NCBI RefSeq assembly: GCF_039592695.1
Contig: NZ_JBBUTK010000003.1
Span: 310,001 to 374,000 of the forward strand
Length of the DNA: 64,000 nucleotides
Source: Flagellimonas_A sp039592695
GTDB lineage: Bacteria > Bacteroidota > Bacteroidia > Flavobacteriales > Flavobacteriaceae
Direction: 5' to 3'
This document shows positions 8,318 through 16,552 of this stretch, piece after piece. The position numbers were made by a program, and so were the translations under genes. Each line of letters begins with the position of its first letter. Position 1 is the first letter of the stretch. A model generated the notes under the pieces. It was not told the origin of the DNA. It was given only the letters and a program-made list of their open reading frames with translations, and did not search any database.

Positions 8318-9666
8318 TAATGCTCAATCTTGTTGTAAAGTGTCTTGCGCGTTATTTGCAGCAATTTGGCCGCTTTGGTCTTGTTGAAATTGGTCTGCTT
8401 TAAAGCCCTTAAAATATTGTTTTTCTCGAACTCTGACTTTGAAAACGATTCGTTTGGGTGCGCTATGTCATGGTGACCGTGCAACACCTCTTTTGGTAAG
8501 ACATCGGTTGTGAGCCTGTCTTTTGGTGACAATAGTACTGCTCGTTTAATCACGTTTTTCAACTCGCGAAGGTTGCCAGGCCATGTGTAGGTGCTAAAAG
8601 CCTGAACAACCTCTTCTGAAAAACCGGAAACGTTTTTGCCCAATTCAGAACTTGCTTCTTCAAGAAAATGATGGGCAAACCGCATCAAATCGTCAAAACG
8701 CTCCCGCAACGGGGGTATTTCAATGGAAAACTCGTTGATGCGATGATACAGGTCTTCTCTAAACCTACCCTCGTTCACATTGGTTTGAAGGTCTTCATTG
8801 GTAGCAGTAAGTATTCTGACATCGAGGTCAATTTCTTTGGTGCTGCCGACTCTTTTGATTTTTCGTTCTTGTATGGCACGCAACAGCTGCACTTGATTTT
8901 CGTAGGAAAGGTTTCCGATTTCATCTAAAAACAAGGTGCCTCCGTTTGCTGCCTCAAAATAGCCGACTTTGTCGTTCACTGCACCTGTGAAACTTCCTTT
9001 GATATGACCAAAAAACTCACTGGTTGCCAGTTCTTTGGGTATCGCGCCACAGTCAACAGCGACAAAATTTTTATTGGCCCTTTTGCTATGGTTATGGATG
9101 ATTCTGGCCGTGACCTCTTTGCCTGTACCGCTCTCACCGTTGATGAGTACCGACATGTTGGTGGGGGCAACGAGTTTAATATGTTCCAGCATTTTTTTGG
9201 ATGCCGGGCCCAAATCCTCTATCCCTAAAAATGAAGTTTTTGCAGGTTGATGCTCTTTGGGTTCCTGTTCTTCAGCTTTATCCTGATCATGGCTTTCGAT
9301 TTCTACTGCTGATTTGAGAGCCCCGTTGATGACCATGAGCATTTCATCGGGCGTGAAAGGTTTTGAAATATAGTCATAGGCTCCTTTTTTCATGGCAGAC
9401 ACGGCAGAATCTACTTCTGCATAGCCGGTCATGAGAATGACTTGGGCCTTTGAGGAAAGTGATTTGACCTCTGACAATAATTCTAGTCCGCCAGCATCAG
9501 GAAGCCTTTGGTCGCAGATGATCAGCTCATAGGATTCTTCCTTGAATTTAGCTCGTGCATCGGTGGCGTTTGAACAGACATCAACCTTAAAATTGTGCCG
9601 TTCTAAAAACTTTTTTAGCATGACCCCAAATGGCAGGTCATCTTCAATAATAAGAATTTTGGGCAT
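8302..9666 (-). CDS. Sigma-54-dependent response regulator (NtrC family)
   Basis: The 454-aa protein has a receiver domain (IIEDD; Asp52 in ICDQRLP), an AAA+ sigma-54 activator domain with Walker A GESGTGKE, the sigma-54 contact loop GSFTGA, Walker B GTLFLDEIG and the FREDLYHRI and PPLRER segments, and a C-terminal Fis-type helix-turn-helix (NKTKAAKLLQITRKTLYNKI). It should activate RNA polymerase with sigma-54 after phosphorylation. It faces the hybrid kinase tail to tail, and the two probably form one pathway. The contact loop has GSFTGA rather than GAFTGA, a common variant. Confidence 0.95.
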   Translation of the reverse strand: MPKILIIEDDLPFGVMLKKFLERHNFKVDVCSNATDARAKFKEESYELIICDQRLPDAGGLELLSEVKSLSSKAQVILMTGYAEVDSAVSAMKKGAYDYISKPFTPDEMLMVINGALKSAVEIESHDQDKAEEQEPKEHQPAKTSFLGIEDLGPASKKMLEHIKLVAPTNMSVLINGESGTGKEVTARIIHNHSKRANKNFVAVDCGAIPKELATSEFFGHIKGSFTGAVNDKVGYFEAANGGTLFLDEIGNLSYENQVQLLRAIQERKIKRVGSTKEIDLDVRILTATNEDLQTNVNEGRFREDLYHRINEFSIEIPPLRERFDDLMRFAHHFLEEASSELGKNVSGFSEEVVQAFSTYTWPGNLRELKNVIKRAVLLSPKDRLTTDVLPKEVLHGHHDIAHPNESFSKSEFEKNNILRALKQTNFNKTKAAKLLQITRKTLYNKIEHYQLDV

Positions 9667-9732
9667 CTCTCCATATTATGGATGACCATAAAGATACGCC
9701 ACTATACCTATCAAAACTTGTAATGTTTTGAT

Positions 9733-9762
9733 AAAAAAAGCCACCCGCCTTGAGCGGGTGGC
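9733..9762 (-). terminator. Rho-independent terminator of the PepSY-like gene
   Basis: GCCACCCGC and GCGGGTGGC form a perfect nine-pair stem with a five-base loop, followed by seven T on the minus strand. It lies about 45 bases after the stop at 9806. Confidence 0.9.
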
Positions 9763-9805
9763 CTCCTCAAAAAAACCAAACTAACTAACCTATTAATGTA
9801 CGGAA

Positions 9806-10111
9806 TTATTCATCCATTTCTAACCAGTTGCCTTCGGCATCGGCATACAAAACTCCCTGAGAACCATCTCCACCGGTAACTTCGAGCTTGTATACTTCAT
9901 CTTCATTTACATACGCCTTAGTAATGGTCGCCCCCTCATGTGCAACGGCCAAGGCCTGCACGACAGCCGCTGGTACTTGGTCAACCGGAATTTCCTTAAA
10001 TTCCTCTGTAATGACCTCATCCATGATACCATCATGAATTGAAACTGTTGAAGCTGTAAGTGCTGAAAGGCTTCCTATGGCTAAAGCAGCCGTAAAAATT
10101 AATTTTCTCAT
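9806..10111 (-). CDS. Small secreted PepSY-like protein
   Basis: The 101-aa product has a signal peptide (MRKLIFTAALAIGSLSALTAS) and a mature part typical of short PepSY-like periplasmic proteins: FKEIPVDQVPAAVVQAL, then ATITKAYVNEDEVYKLEV and GVLYADAEGNWLE. PepSY domains are thought to bind or inhibit partners in the periplasm; no enzyme motif is present. It is co-directional with the NtrC-type regulator gene but separated from it by a strong terminator. A perfect 27-nt palindrome lies about 75 bases upstream and recurs before the hybrid kinase, so this gene may be a target of that system. Confidence 0.75.
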   Translation of the reverse strand: MRKLIFTAALAIGSLSALTASTVSIHDGIMDEVITEEFKEIPVDQVPAAVVQALAVAHEGATITKAYVNEDEVYKLEVTGGDGSQGVLYADAEGNWLEMDE

Positions 10112-10183
10112 GTTCTATGTAATTTAGGTTAAACTTTATTCACCTAACTACTTGTAAAAACAATGCCATTACTCAGGTTCTTT

Positions 10184-10210
10184 TTAAATAATTGATTATC
10201 AATTATTTAA
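10184..10210. promoter_or_regulatory. Perfect 27-nt palindrome upstream of the PepSY-like gene
   Basis: The arms TTAAATAATTGAT and ATCAATTATTTAA enclose a single central T. A near copy is at 5765-5791. Between it and the gene, the minus strand at 10151-10170 carries TGGCATTGTTTTTACA, a weak match to a sigma-54 promoter (GG, ten bases, then AC instead of GC). A smaller palindrome ACACTTAAGTGT is at 10278-10289. Confidence 0.55.
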
Positions 10211-10307
10211 ATCTAAATAAAAAAGAAAACAGGTGTATAAAACTGTTCTCAATAGGTAAGAAGTGTGTAAAATTTATACACTTAAGTGTGCATAATGTGT
10301 TGAAATT

Positions 10308-10451
10308 TTATTTCTGTGGATTGGTGTCAGAATGATTTTTGCTACTCGAACCAGTGCGTTTTCGAAAAAGATGGGGCATTAAAAAATGGACCGCAATGGT
10401 GAAAGAACCTATACTCACGATTAGTAATACGATATAAATGATAGGATACAT
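10308..10451 (-). CDS. Small single-pass membrane protein, 47 aa
   Basis: The minus strand encodes MYPIIYIVLLIVSIGSFTIA, then VHFLMPHLFRKRTGSSSKNH and a short polar tail. One hydrophobic helix spans about residues 3-25, followed by a basic stretch, as in a membrane-anchored peptide with a cytosolic tail. It sits between the DUF4301 gene and the PepSY-like gene on the same strand. I do not recognise the family. It is short enough to be chance, but the organised hydrophobic-then-basic layout argues for a real gene. Confidence 0.5.
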   Translation of the reverse strand: MYPIIYIVLLIVSIGSFTIAVHFLMPHLFRKRTGSSSKNHSDTNPQK

Positions 10452-10532
10452 TTTGATGGCCTTTGGTTAATCAATACGATTCTGTAAATGATAAGACACA
10501 CCTTTGTCAGAAAAGTCACATGGTTTTTTGCC

Positions 10533-12065
10533 CTACACTTGATGTGATGGTTTGAGCAAATCGTTCATCGTTTTCACGGGATTAAATGTGACCAAGGGCA
10601 CTTCAACGAATATGGTGTTCCAGAAGGCCATGGCACCGTTCCAAAGGCCAGGAAGTTCCAAGGCTTTCAACTCCTTGCCCTCTTTGGTCTTGCCCGTAAT
10701 GAAACCCTGTTTGGTATCTACAAAATCCATCAAATTGAATTTTTCACCTTTGTGGTCTTTCACACCACAGACAATATCCACTGGATTGAAGTGTGTGGAA
10801 TTTTTTAGAATGGAAACCTGTTCGGAATCCTCCATATCAATTTGCGCCGATTCAATGATCTGGAGGGAGACATTTCCTTCGGAATCTTTGATGTAGAATG
10901 GGCCTCCGCCAGGCTCGCCCTCGTTTTTGACCATACCACAAACCCGAATGGGCCGGTTTATTTTATTTTTTAATTGTGAGATTTTTTCGTCTTTGGGCAA
11001 ACCATCGAACTCATCCCCAAAACGGACATTCAAATCTTCTTCTAAGAACCTTTTGGTCGCATTGACCAATTCATCTGAAATGGTATCGCTCTCAAGACGT
11101 CGCGCATAGTCAAAAGCCTGCTCTTGAACCTTTAACAACAATCCACCCAACATTTTCTTGCTATTGGCAACGGCTTTCAGGTTTTTATCAATGACCACAT
11201 TGTCAATGTTCTTGATGAAAATAACGTCAGCATCCTGTTCGTTCAGATTTTCAATGAGTGCGCCATGCCCACCAGGGCGAAACAAAATGGAGCCATCAGA
11301 ATTGCGAAACGGTGTATTGTCCATATTTACTGCAAGGGTATCCGTCGAGGGTTTCTGGTTGGAGTACGAAATATGAAACTCGGTACCCGTTTTATCTGAA
11401 ATTTTCGGTACCGCCTTTTTCTCTTCTGCTGCAAACATGTCGTCGTGCTGCGGTGATATGGTAAAATGCAGGTTGGCCTTGCCGTCTGTTTTGGCATACA
11501 GTGCCGCTTCTTTCAAATGTTCTTCAAACGGGGTGGCCGAACCATCTTCATATTGGTGAAAGGGCAGCAAGCCTTTAGGATAAAAACCGTAGTTCAGTCC
11601 ATCCTCAGCGAGCATTTCTTTTACAAAAGCATGTGCCTTTTCGCCCTCGTTGCTATATTGATCTTCTATTCTGGCCATCAATCTATCATAGAATGGAAAC
11701 TTATCCATCCCGTCAACAAATTGTTTCACTGCCTTGTCGCCTGTTCGTTCAATATATTCAGAAAGGCTTTCTTTGGATGGATCATAGACTTCCACAAAAT
11801 TGAACATCGCCTTGAACATGCGTGAGGCGGCCCCAGATGCGGGCACAAATTTCAAAAGCGTCAATCCATCCACATTGTTTTCAAAGAAGGAGACCAATTC
11901 ATCTTCATCCTCCACTCTGGTAATACCTTCACCCACCACAGCCGCTTTTTCCAAATCTACAAACGGGATGCCTTCTTTAAAGGTCTCAATCTGTTGTGCT
12001 ACTTTTTCTTTTGAAATGCCTTTTTGTTGAAGTTGCGCCAGGTCTTTATCGGTAAAGTCAATCAT
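10533..12065 (-). CDS. DUF4301 family protein
   Basis: The 510-aa soluble protein begins MIDFTDKDLAQLQQKGI and fits the DUF4301 family common in Bacteroidota. The segment LKFVPASGAASRMFKAMF near residue 75 recalls the glycine-rich loop of nucleotidyltransferases, and HGALIENLNEQDADVIFIKN also has that flavour, but no activity is established to my knowledge. Its start overlaps the end of the NadR-like kinase gene by eight bases, placing it last in the thiamine-binding protein / PnuC / kinase operon. A role in cofactor metabolism is an inference from position only. Confidence 0.85.
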   Translation of the reverse strand: MIDFTDKDLAQLQQKGISKEKVAQQIETFKEGIPFVDLEKAAVVGEGITRVEDEDELVSFFENNVDGLTLLKFVPASGAASRMFKAMFNFVEVYDPSKESLSEYIERTGDKAVKQFVDGMDKFPFYDRLMARIEDQYSNEGEKAHAFVKEMLAEDGLNYGFYPKGLLPFHQYEDGSATPFEEHLKEAALYAKTDGKANLHFTISPQHDDMFAAEEKKAVPKISDKTGTEFHISYSNQKPSTDTLAVNMDNTPFRNSDGSILFRPGGHGALIENLNEQDADVIFIKNIDNVVIDKNLKAVANSKKMLGGLLLKVQEQAFDYARRLESDTISDELVNATKRFLEEDLNVRFGDEFDGLPKDEKISQLKNKINRPIRVCGMVKNEGEPGGGPFYIKDSEGNVSLQIIESAQIDMEDSEQVSILKNSTHFNPVDIVCGVKDHKGEKFNLMDFVDTKQGFITGKTKEGKELKALELPGLWNGAMAFWNTIFVEVPLVTFNPVKTMNDLLKPSHQV

Positions 12066-12624
12066 AGTAAAGCAATTTATCTATTTGTGTCACGGCCTTT
12101 TGAAACCGTTCATTTTCATTTCCTTTCAAGATAACAAAACTACGCTGATATTTCTCTAGGGTTGTTTTGAAAAGGTCAAACATTTCTTTGCGCTGATCGG
12201 GCCTATCCCTTAAATCATCTTTTACCCATGGCACATCAATATCGGTCAAGAAATAGAAATCATAATGGTTCAGCAGTGCATATTTTTCAAGCAATGGGTC
12301 GCAGTACCCATCAAAGTAGGCCTCTGAATATACTTTGGTCTCTAAAATATCAGTATCGCAGATGAGTACTTTATTTGCTTTTTTGCTAAGGTCATTTTCC
12401 AATCGAATCTGTCCTTCAGCAATGGGCAGCAAATCTTTGAGTTCGCAGACTTTTTGTTGTTCATCCCATTTTTTCTGTAAATAGTCACGGGCATATTCGG
12501 GCACCCAAACCGTGTCATAATGATTGGCCAACTGTTGGGCGAGCGTGGTCTTGCCCGTAGATTCAGGCCCGTACAATACTATTTTAACAAGGTCTGTGGG
12601 CTCTTGTTTAAGTTTTTCTTCCAT
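12058..12624 (-). CDS. NadR-like nucleoside kinase (AAA ATPase domain)
   Basis: The 188-aa protein has a P-loop GPESTGKTTLAQQL at about residues 19-32, VPEYARDYL, the Walker B-like LICDTDILETKVYSEAYFG-type segment and the lid-like RDRPDQRKEMF. This is the layout of ribosylnicotinamide kinases (the NadR C-terminal domain), which trap imported nicotinamide riboside as its phosphate. It overlaps the upstream PnuC gene by 46 bases and the downstream DUF4301 gene by eight, so it is translationally coupled. Because a thiamine-binding gene heads the operon, a thiamine-related substrate cannot be ruled out. Confidence 0.85.
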   Translation of the reverse strand: MEEKLKQEPTDLVKIVLYGPESTGKTTLAQQLANHYDTVWVPEYARDYLQKKWDEQQKVCELKDLLPIAEGQIRLENDLSKKANKVLICDTDILETKVYSEAYFDGYCDPLLEKYALLNHYDFYFLTDIDVPWVKDDLRDRPDQRKEMFDLFKTTLEKYQRSFVILKGNENERFQKAVTQIDKLLYYD

Positions 12625-13217
12625 GCTCGATAGCCGTAAATCGCAATAATGGTGAATAAAAGATATTGAAAAGATGAGAAAACCAATCCTTTGTAGAGGT
12701 ACAGCGGCACTGAAATCAGGTCACCGATGATCCAGAACATCCAGTTTTCCAATTTTTTCTTTGCCATGAGCCACATGCCCACAAAAAAGATGGCGGTGGT
12801 CAAAATATCAACATAGGCGGTCCATGAGTCAAACTTGCCGAAAATTTGATATACTCCAAAAACGAAAATCATGGTAGAAACAAAAAGTAAAACGTTCCAT
12901 TTTTTTTCTTTGGGATTTGTTCTGGTAATGGGGATGAAATGATTGGCATCCACTTTTCGCGTCCAAACCCACCATCCATAGATACTCATGACAAAATAAT
13001 AGGCATTGATGAGCATATCGCCCAACAACCCGTAGACCAGCAGTATATACACCGCGATTGCCGTGGCGATGATTCCGGTCGGGTATACCAAGATATTTTC
13101 GCGTTTTGAGAACCAGACGCTCAGCAGTGCAAAAAAGACGCTGATGCATTCTAAAACGACGATGTGTGTTGGCACACCGTCATATTGTGAAAAAAGCCAT
13201 TCAAAAATGGGGTTCAT
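12579..13217 (-). CDS. pnuC: PnuC-type vitamin transporter (nicotinamide riboside or thiamine)
   Basis: The 212-aa membrane protein has about seven hydrophobic segments and the PnuC hallmarks: NILVYPTGIIATAIAVYILL and INAYYFVMSIYGWWVWTRK. PnuC proteins are facilitators whose cargo is trapped by phosphorylation, and the kinase gene follows with a 46-base overlap. The preceding gene is a thiamine-binding protein, overlapping by 17 bases. PnuT, the thiamine-specific relative, therefore remains an alternative, especially as a TPP-riboswitch receptor lies 8 kb away. The kinase neighbour favours nicotinamide riboside. Confidence 0.88.
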   Translation of the reverse strand: MNPIFEWLFSQYDGVPTHIVVLECISVFFALLSVWFSKRENILVYPTGIIATAIAVYILLVYGLLGDMLINAYYFVMSIYGWWVWTRKVDANHFIPITRTNPKEKKWNVLLFVSTMIFVFGVYQIFGKFDSWTAYVDILTTAIFFVGMWLMAKKKLENWMFWIIGDLISVPLYLYKGLVFSSFQYLLFTIIAIYGYRAWKKNLNKSPQTLLK

Positions 13218-13461
13218 AGTCGCTTCGGTCCGTTTTGACGATTTTCATTTGAAGCAGCACCCGTTCTGTATTCGTAAAAGTTTCCTTGATTTCGGCTTGC
13301 AGCAACTGCATCACTTGGTCATACTCGCCATAGACTTGGGTGCTCAATGGGTTTTCCAATACTTTCAATCCCGATTCACGGAGTTTCTTTATAAAATTGA
13401 TGATGGGCGGTTCGTAATCGTCATGTAGTGGTGTCAGCGTAAGTTCTACGGAAATGTCCAT
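13201..13461 (-). CDS. Thiamine-binding protein, MTH1187/YkoF-like
   Basis: The 86-aa protein (MDISVELTLTPLHDDYEPPI, then NFIKKLRESGLKVLENPLST and QVYGEYDQVMQLLQAEIKET) fits the single-domain ferredoxin-like family MTH1187/YqgV/YkoF, whose members bind thiamine or hydroxymethylpyrimidine and are often paired with vitamin transporters. It is the first gene of the PnuC-kinase-DUF4301 operon. No riboswitch is visible in the 157 bases upstream, which hold only A+T-rich repeats. Confidence 0.8.
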   Translation of the reverse strand: MDISVELTLTPLHDDYEPPIINFIKKLRESGLKVLENPLSTQVYGEYDQVMQLLQAEIKETFTNTERVLLQMKIVKTDRSDYEPHF

Positions 13462-13468
13462 TTTTGGA

Positions 13469-13625
13469 GTTTATACGTTTAGAGTTTAAATGTTTAAGAT
13501 CCAAAACTACCACTAAACTTGTAAACGCTTAAACTTTTAAACCTTTTGCGGAACCTATGGAAGTTTTAGAACACGAATTTCACTAATAGCAAGAATTTAT
13601 CACTAAACCTATAAACTTTTAAACT
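13469..13625. repeat. A+T-rich repeated TAAACTT motifs
   Basis: The spacer holds two direct copies of a CACTAAAC(T/C)T(G/A)TAAAC...TTTTAAAC motif (13511-13543 and 13601-13625) and an inverted version (13469-13499). The last copy runs into the stop of the phosphopantetheinyl transferase gene. No gene or riboswitch was seen here; it looks like a dispersed low-complexity repeat. Confidence 0.5.
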
Positions 13626-14254
13626 CGCCGCAAGGCATAAACACAGGTAAAGCCTTCGAACTCAAAAAAAGTGACCTGATATTCAGATTTTTGCCCTTCG
13701 TACAAAATTTCAGCGGTGGTTCTTCCATCATCAAACGAAAAGTCAGCCACGTCAATATGGCGGAGAAAACCCAAACCGGGTTCAGCATAAATTTTATATA
13801 GTGATTCTTTTGCCCCCCAGACAATGGTCAACTTTCTGATGAGGGCCTCGGTATTTGCCAAGGTTCGATACTCTTCTATGGGGGTGAATTTATGAGCAAT
13901 CCGTAAGATTTTCTCACGCTGTTTTTCAATATCGATGCCCACTTCATGCGAAGTACTCACGATAATACCCGTGAATTCATGCGAATGTGTGATGGATATC
14001 TTGTTGCCGTCTTTTAAATGGGGTTTCCCAAAATCGTCATAATACAAATCGTTGTCTTCGTAGCCTGCCTCGGCCATCAAATGTCGAATGCTCAAAAACG
14101 CCCGTCGGTGCATCTCAGATTTCATGTTGTCATACCGCGATTGGCAGTGTTCGGTCAGCGAAACTTTTTGGGAGAGAATCTGCTCAGGTTCAGTCACCTT
14201 CCAAATCAATACTTTCATCGTTTCTGTCGCCGATATGTTTTTGTAAAGGGGCAT
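13619..14254 (-). CDS. 4'-phosphopantetheinyl transferase superfamily protein
   Basis: These enzymes transfer the phosphopantetheine arm of coenzyme A to a serine of carrier proteins. The 211-aa product shows the Sfp-type magnesium and catalytic motifs: KISITHSH, then VGIDIEKQREK (GxDxE) and WGAKESLYKIY (W/F-xxKE-xxxK). It is of the two-domain Sfp length. It could serve fatty acid carrier protein or a secondary pathway; no synthase gene is next to it. Its start codon lies inside the divergent ahcY promoter. Confidence 0.9.
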   Translation of the reverse strand: MPLYKNISATETMKVLIWKVTEPEQILSQKVSLTEHCQSRYDNMKSEMHRRAFLSIRHLMAEAGYEDNDLYYDDFGKPHLKDGNKISITHSHEFTGIIVSTSHEVGIDIEKQREKILRIAHKFTPIEEYRTLANTEALIRKLTIVWGAKESLYKIYAEPGLGFLRHIDVADFSFDDGRTTAEILYEGQKSEYQVTFFEFEGFTCVYALRRV

Positions 14255-14268
14255 TCTTTGTATCTTTG
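14239..14268 (+). promoter_or_regulatory. Promoter of ahcY
   Basis: TTTTG (14239-14243), 17 bases, then TATCTTTG (14261-14268) is a near-perfect Bacteroidota promoter. It implies a 5' leader of roughly 105 bases and overlaps the first codons of the divergent transferase gene. Confidence 0.8.
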
Positions 14269-14382
14269 CGCTCTAAAAGTGAACTTACTTAAATTTTTGG
14301 ACTGAAGCGAAAATTAAGGGTTTTGTGCTAATTACAGAGATTTAAACAAGTTCATTATTTAAAATAAATCAAAAAAATAACT

Positions 14383-15699
14383 ATGAGTACTAAAACCATC
14401 GCTTACGTGCCTTACAAGGTAAAGGATATTTCTTTGGCCGACTGGGGAAGAAAAGAAATTGAACTGGCTGAAGCTGAAATGCCAGGTTTGATGTCACTTC
14501 GTGAAGAATACAAAAATGAGCAGCCTTTAAAAGGCGCTAGAATCGCAGGATGCCTTCACATGACCATTCAGACCGCCGTTTTGATTGAAACTTTGGTCGA
14601 GCTTGGTGCGGATGTCACTTGGAGCTCATGTAATATCTTTTCAACCCAAGACCACGCCGCTGCTGCGATTGCCGCTGCCGGAATTCCCGTATATGCATGG
14701 AAAGGCATGACCGAAGAAGAATTTGACTGGTGCATTGAGCAGACCTTGTTCTTTGGTGAAGACAGACAACCATTGAACATGATCTTGGATGATGGCGGTG
14801 ATTTGACCAATATGGTTTTGGATAAATATCCTGAGCTCGCAGCGGGCATCAAAGGTCTCTCTGAAGAAACCACCACAGGTGTTCACCGTTTGTACGAAAG
14901 GGTCAAAAAAGGAACGCTGCCAATGCCGGCCATCAACGTAAACGATTCAGTAACAAAATCGAAGTTCGACAATAAATATGGCTGTAAGGAAAGTGCCGTG
15001 GATGCCGTTCGCCGTGCCACCGATACCATGTTGGCCGGAAAGCAAGTTGTGGTATGCGGTTACGGTGACGTAGGTAAAGGTACTGCAGCTTCTTTTAGGG
15101 GTGCAGGTGCTGTCGTCACCATCACCGAGATTGATCCTATCTGTGCATTGCAAGCCTGTATGGACGGTTACGAAGTGAAAAAACTGGAAACTGTTGTGGG
15201 CAAAGCTGACATAGTCATCACTACAACTGGTAATAAAGATATTATTCGCGAAGAGCATTTCCGGGCTTTAAAAGATAAGGCCATCGTTTGTAACATCGGC
15301 CACTTTGACAATGAAATCGACATGGCTTGGTTGAATGGGGAATACGGAAATACCAAAGATGAAATCAAACCACAAGTTGATAAATACACGGTCGATGGTA
15401 AAGACATCATCATTTTGGCCGAAGGCCGATTGGTGAATCTGGGCTGTGCCACAGGCCACCCAAGCTTTGTGATGAGCAACTCGTTCACCAACCAGACCTT
15501 GGCACAGATCGAACTGTGGAACCACAGCGACAAATATGAAAACGACGTCTACATGCTGCCCAAGCATTTGGATGAGAAAGTGGCAAAACTGCACCTATCA
15601 CGTTTGGGGGCTGAATTGACCGAGCTTCGTCAAGACCAAGCAGCATATATTGGTGTCGAGGTTGAAGGGCCGTATAAGCCTGAGTATTACAGGTATTGA
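14383..15699 (+). CDS. ahcY: Adenosylhomocysteinase (S-adenosylhomocysteine hydrolase)
   Basis: This enzyme splits S-adenosylhomocysteine into adenosine and homocysteine, clearing the product of methylation reactions. The 438-aa protein has the N-terminal catalytic region (SCNIFSTQDHAAAAI), NDSVTKSKFDN with the substrate-site lysine, the NAD-binding glycine motif GYGDVGKGTAASFRGAGA and the conserved C-terminus ending GPYKPEYYRY. Length and ends are normal. It stands alone between a clear promoter and a terminator. Confidence 0.98.
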   Translation: MSTKTIAYVPYKVKDISLADWGRKEIELAEAEMPGLMSLREEYKNEQPLKGARIAGCLHMTIQTAVLIETLVELGADVTWSSCNIFSTQDHAAAAIAAAGIPVYAWKGMTEEEFDWCIEQTLFFGEDRQPLNMILDDGGDLTNMVLDKYPELAAGIKGLSEETTTGVHRLYERVKKGTLPMPAINVNDSVTKSKFDNKYGCKESAVDAVRRATDTMLAGKQVVVCGYGDVGKGTAASFRGAGAVVTITEIDPICALQACMDGYEVKKLETVVGKADIVITTTGNKDIIREEHFRALKDKAIVCNIGHFDNEIDMAWLNGEYGNTKDEIKPQVDKYTVDGKDIIILAEGRLVNLGCATGHPSFVMSNSFTNQTLAQIELWNHSDKYENDVYMLPKHLDEKVAKLHLSRLGAELTELRQDQAAYIGVEVEGPYKPEYYRY

Positions 15700-15705
15700 T
15701 TTATT

Positions 15706-15756
15706 GTCATTCCCGCGCTTGTGCCGGACTTGTTTCGGTAAAGGCGGAAATCTAGA
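15706..15756. repeat. Dispersed palindromic repeat after ahcY
   Basis: GTCATTCCCGC and GCGGAAATCTAG form imperfect inverted arms around about 30 bases. Repeats of the form TCATTCCCGC...GCGGGAATCT are very common between flavobacterial genes. Confidence 0.55.
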
Positions 15757-15764
15757 TAAAGGAC

Positions 15765-15795
15765 AAAACCCTTGCTGAGATGCGAGGGTTTTTCT
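15765..15795 (+). terminator. Terminator of ahcY
   Basis: AAACCCTTGC pairs with GCGAGGGTTT (one G-U) around TGAGAT, followed by TTTCTTTT. It also lies just beyond the stop of the convergent LytR-type gene. Confidence 0.85.
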
Positions 15796-15796
15796 T

Positions 15797-16552
15797 TTAC
15801 ATATCCAACCACCGTTTAAAATTGGTGGTACGTTCTCGAGAAACCACAACCTGTTCTTCTTCTTTGGGAAGGATTTTCAACAACAAACGGCTGTTAAAAT
15901 AGCTGTGTATCTCGACCACCGATTCTACCGAGACCATAAACTTTCGGTTGATTCGAAAAAAGTGGATGGGATTTAGGATATTTTCCAGTTGGTCGATGGT
16001 ATATTCGATGGGATACGATTGCCCTTTATGGGTGTACAGACAAATCATGCCTTCATGGGACTTGAAATAGGCTATCTCCTCCACATTGAACGATTTGAAC
16101 TGATTGCCCACCTTGACCATAAAACGGTGTTTGTATTCTTTGTGAAAAAGCTGTTTTAAATGCTCAAGATTTTTGGTTGAAGATTGCCCGTTCCGGGTCA
16201 CATTTTTATGAAATTTCTCCAAAGCTTTCTTCAAATCGTCTTTGACAATGGGCTTTAAAAGATAATCCAGCCCATTGTATTTGAAACCGCGTATGGCAAA
16301 CTCGTTGTAGGCCGTGGTAAAAATGACCGGGGGGTGGTCGGCCACATTGTCCAAAATGTCAAACCCGTAGCCATCGTTGAGCTGAATATCCAAAAAAATA
16401 AGGTCGGGCGAGGTATTGGTCGAAAACCATTTTGAACCGCTCTCCACAGAATTCAGTTCGGCGATCACCTCAATTTCGGGCGCCAGTTCATTGACCAGTT
16501 GGGCCAATCGCTTGGCTGCAAATTCCTCATCCTCAACAATCACTGCTCTCAT
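15797..16552 (-). CDS. LytTR family response regulator
   Basis: The 251-aa protein has a receiver domain (AVIVEDEEFAAKRLAQL; phospho-acceptor Asp in LIFLDIQLNDGYGF) and a C-terminal LytTR DNA-binding domain (FMVKVGNQFKSFNVEEIAYF; HFFRINRKFMVSVESV; VVSRERTTNFKRWLDM). It binds DNA through beta strands. Its ATG overlaps the TGA of the upstream sensor kinase gene by one base (TGATG), so the pair is translationally coupled. The target is unknown; the divergent TonB receptor gene 1.3 kb away is one candidate. Confidence 0.95.
   Translation of the reverse strand: MRAVIVEDEEFAAKRLAQLVNELAPEIEVIAELNSVESGSKWFSTNTSPDLIFLDIQLNDGYGFDILDNVADHPPVIFTTAYNEFAIRGFKYNGLDYLLKPIVKDDLKKALEKFHKNVTRNGQSSTKNLEHLKQLFHKEYKHRFMVKVGNQFKSFNVEEIAYFKSHEGMICLYTHKGQSYPIEYTIDQLENILNPIHFFRINRKFMVSVESVVEIHSYFNSRLLLKILPKEEEQVVVSRERTTNFKRWLDM

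Noticed and set aside
10151..10170. Sigma-54 promoter before the PepSY-like gene
   Set aside because: TGG and a ten-base spacing are present, but the second element reads AC instead of GC. A similar search before the kinase gave no consistent spacing from the palindrome, so I mention it only as weak support.
13469..13625. Repeated TAAACTT motifs, considered as a CRISPR remnant or riboswitch
   Set aside because: The copies are short, irregular and low in complexity. None of the THI-box or other vitamin riboswitch blocks is present.
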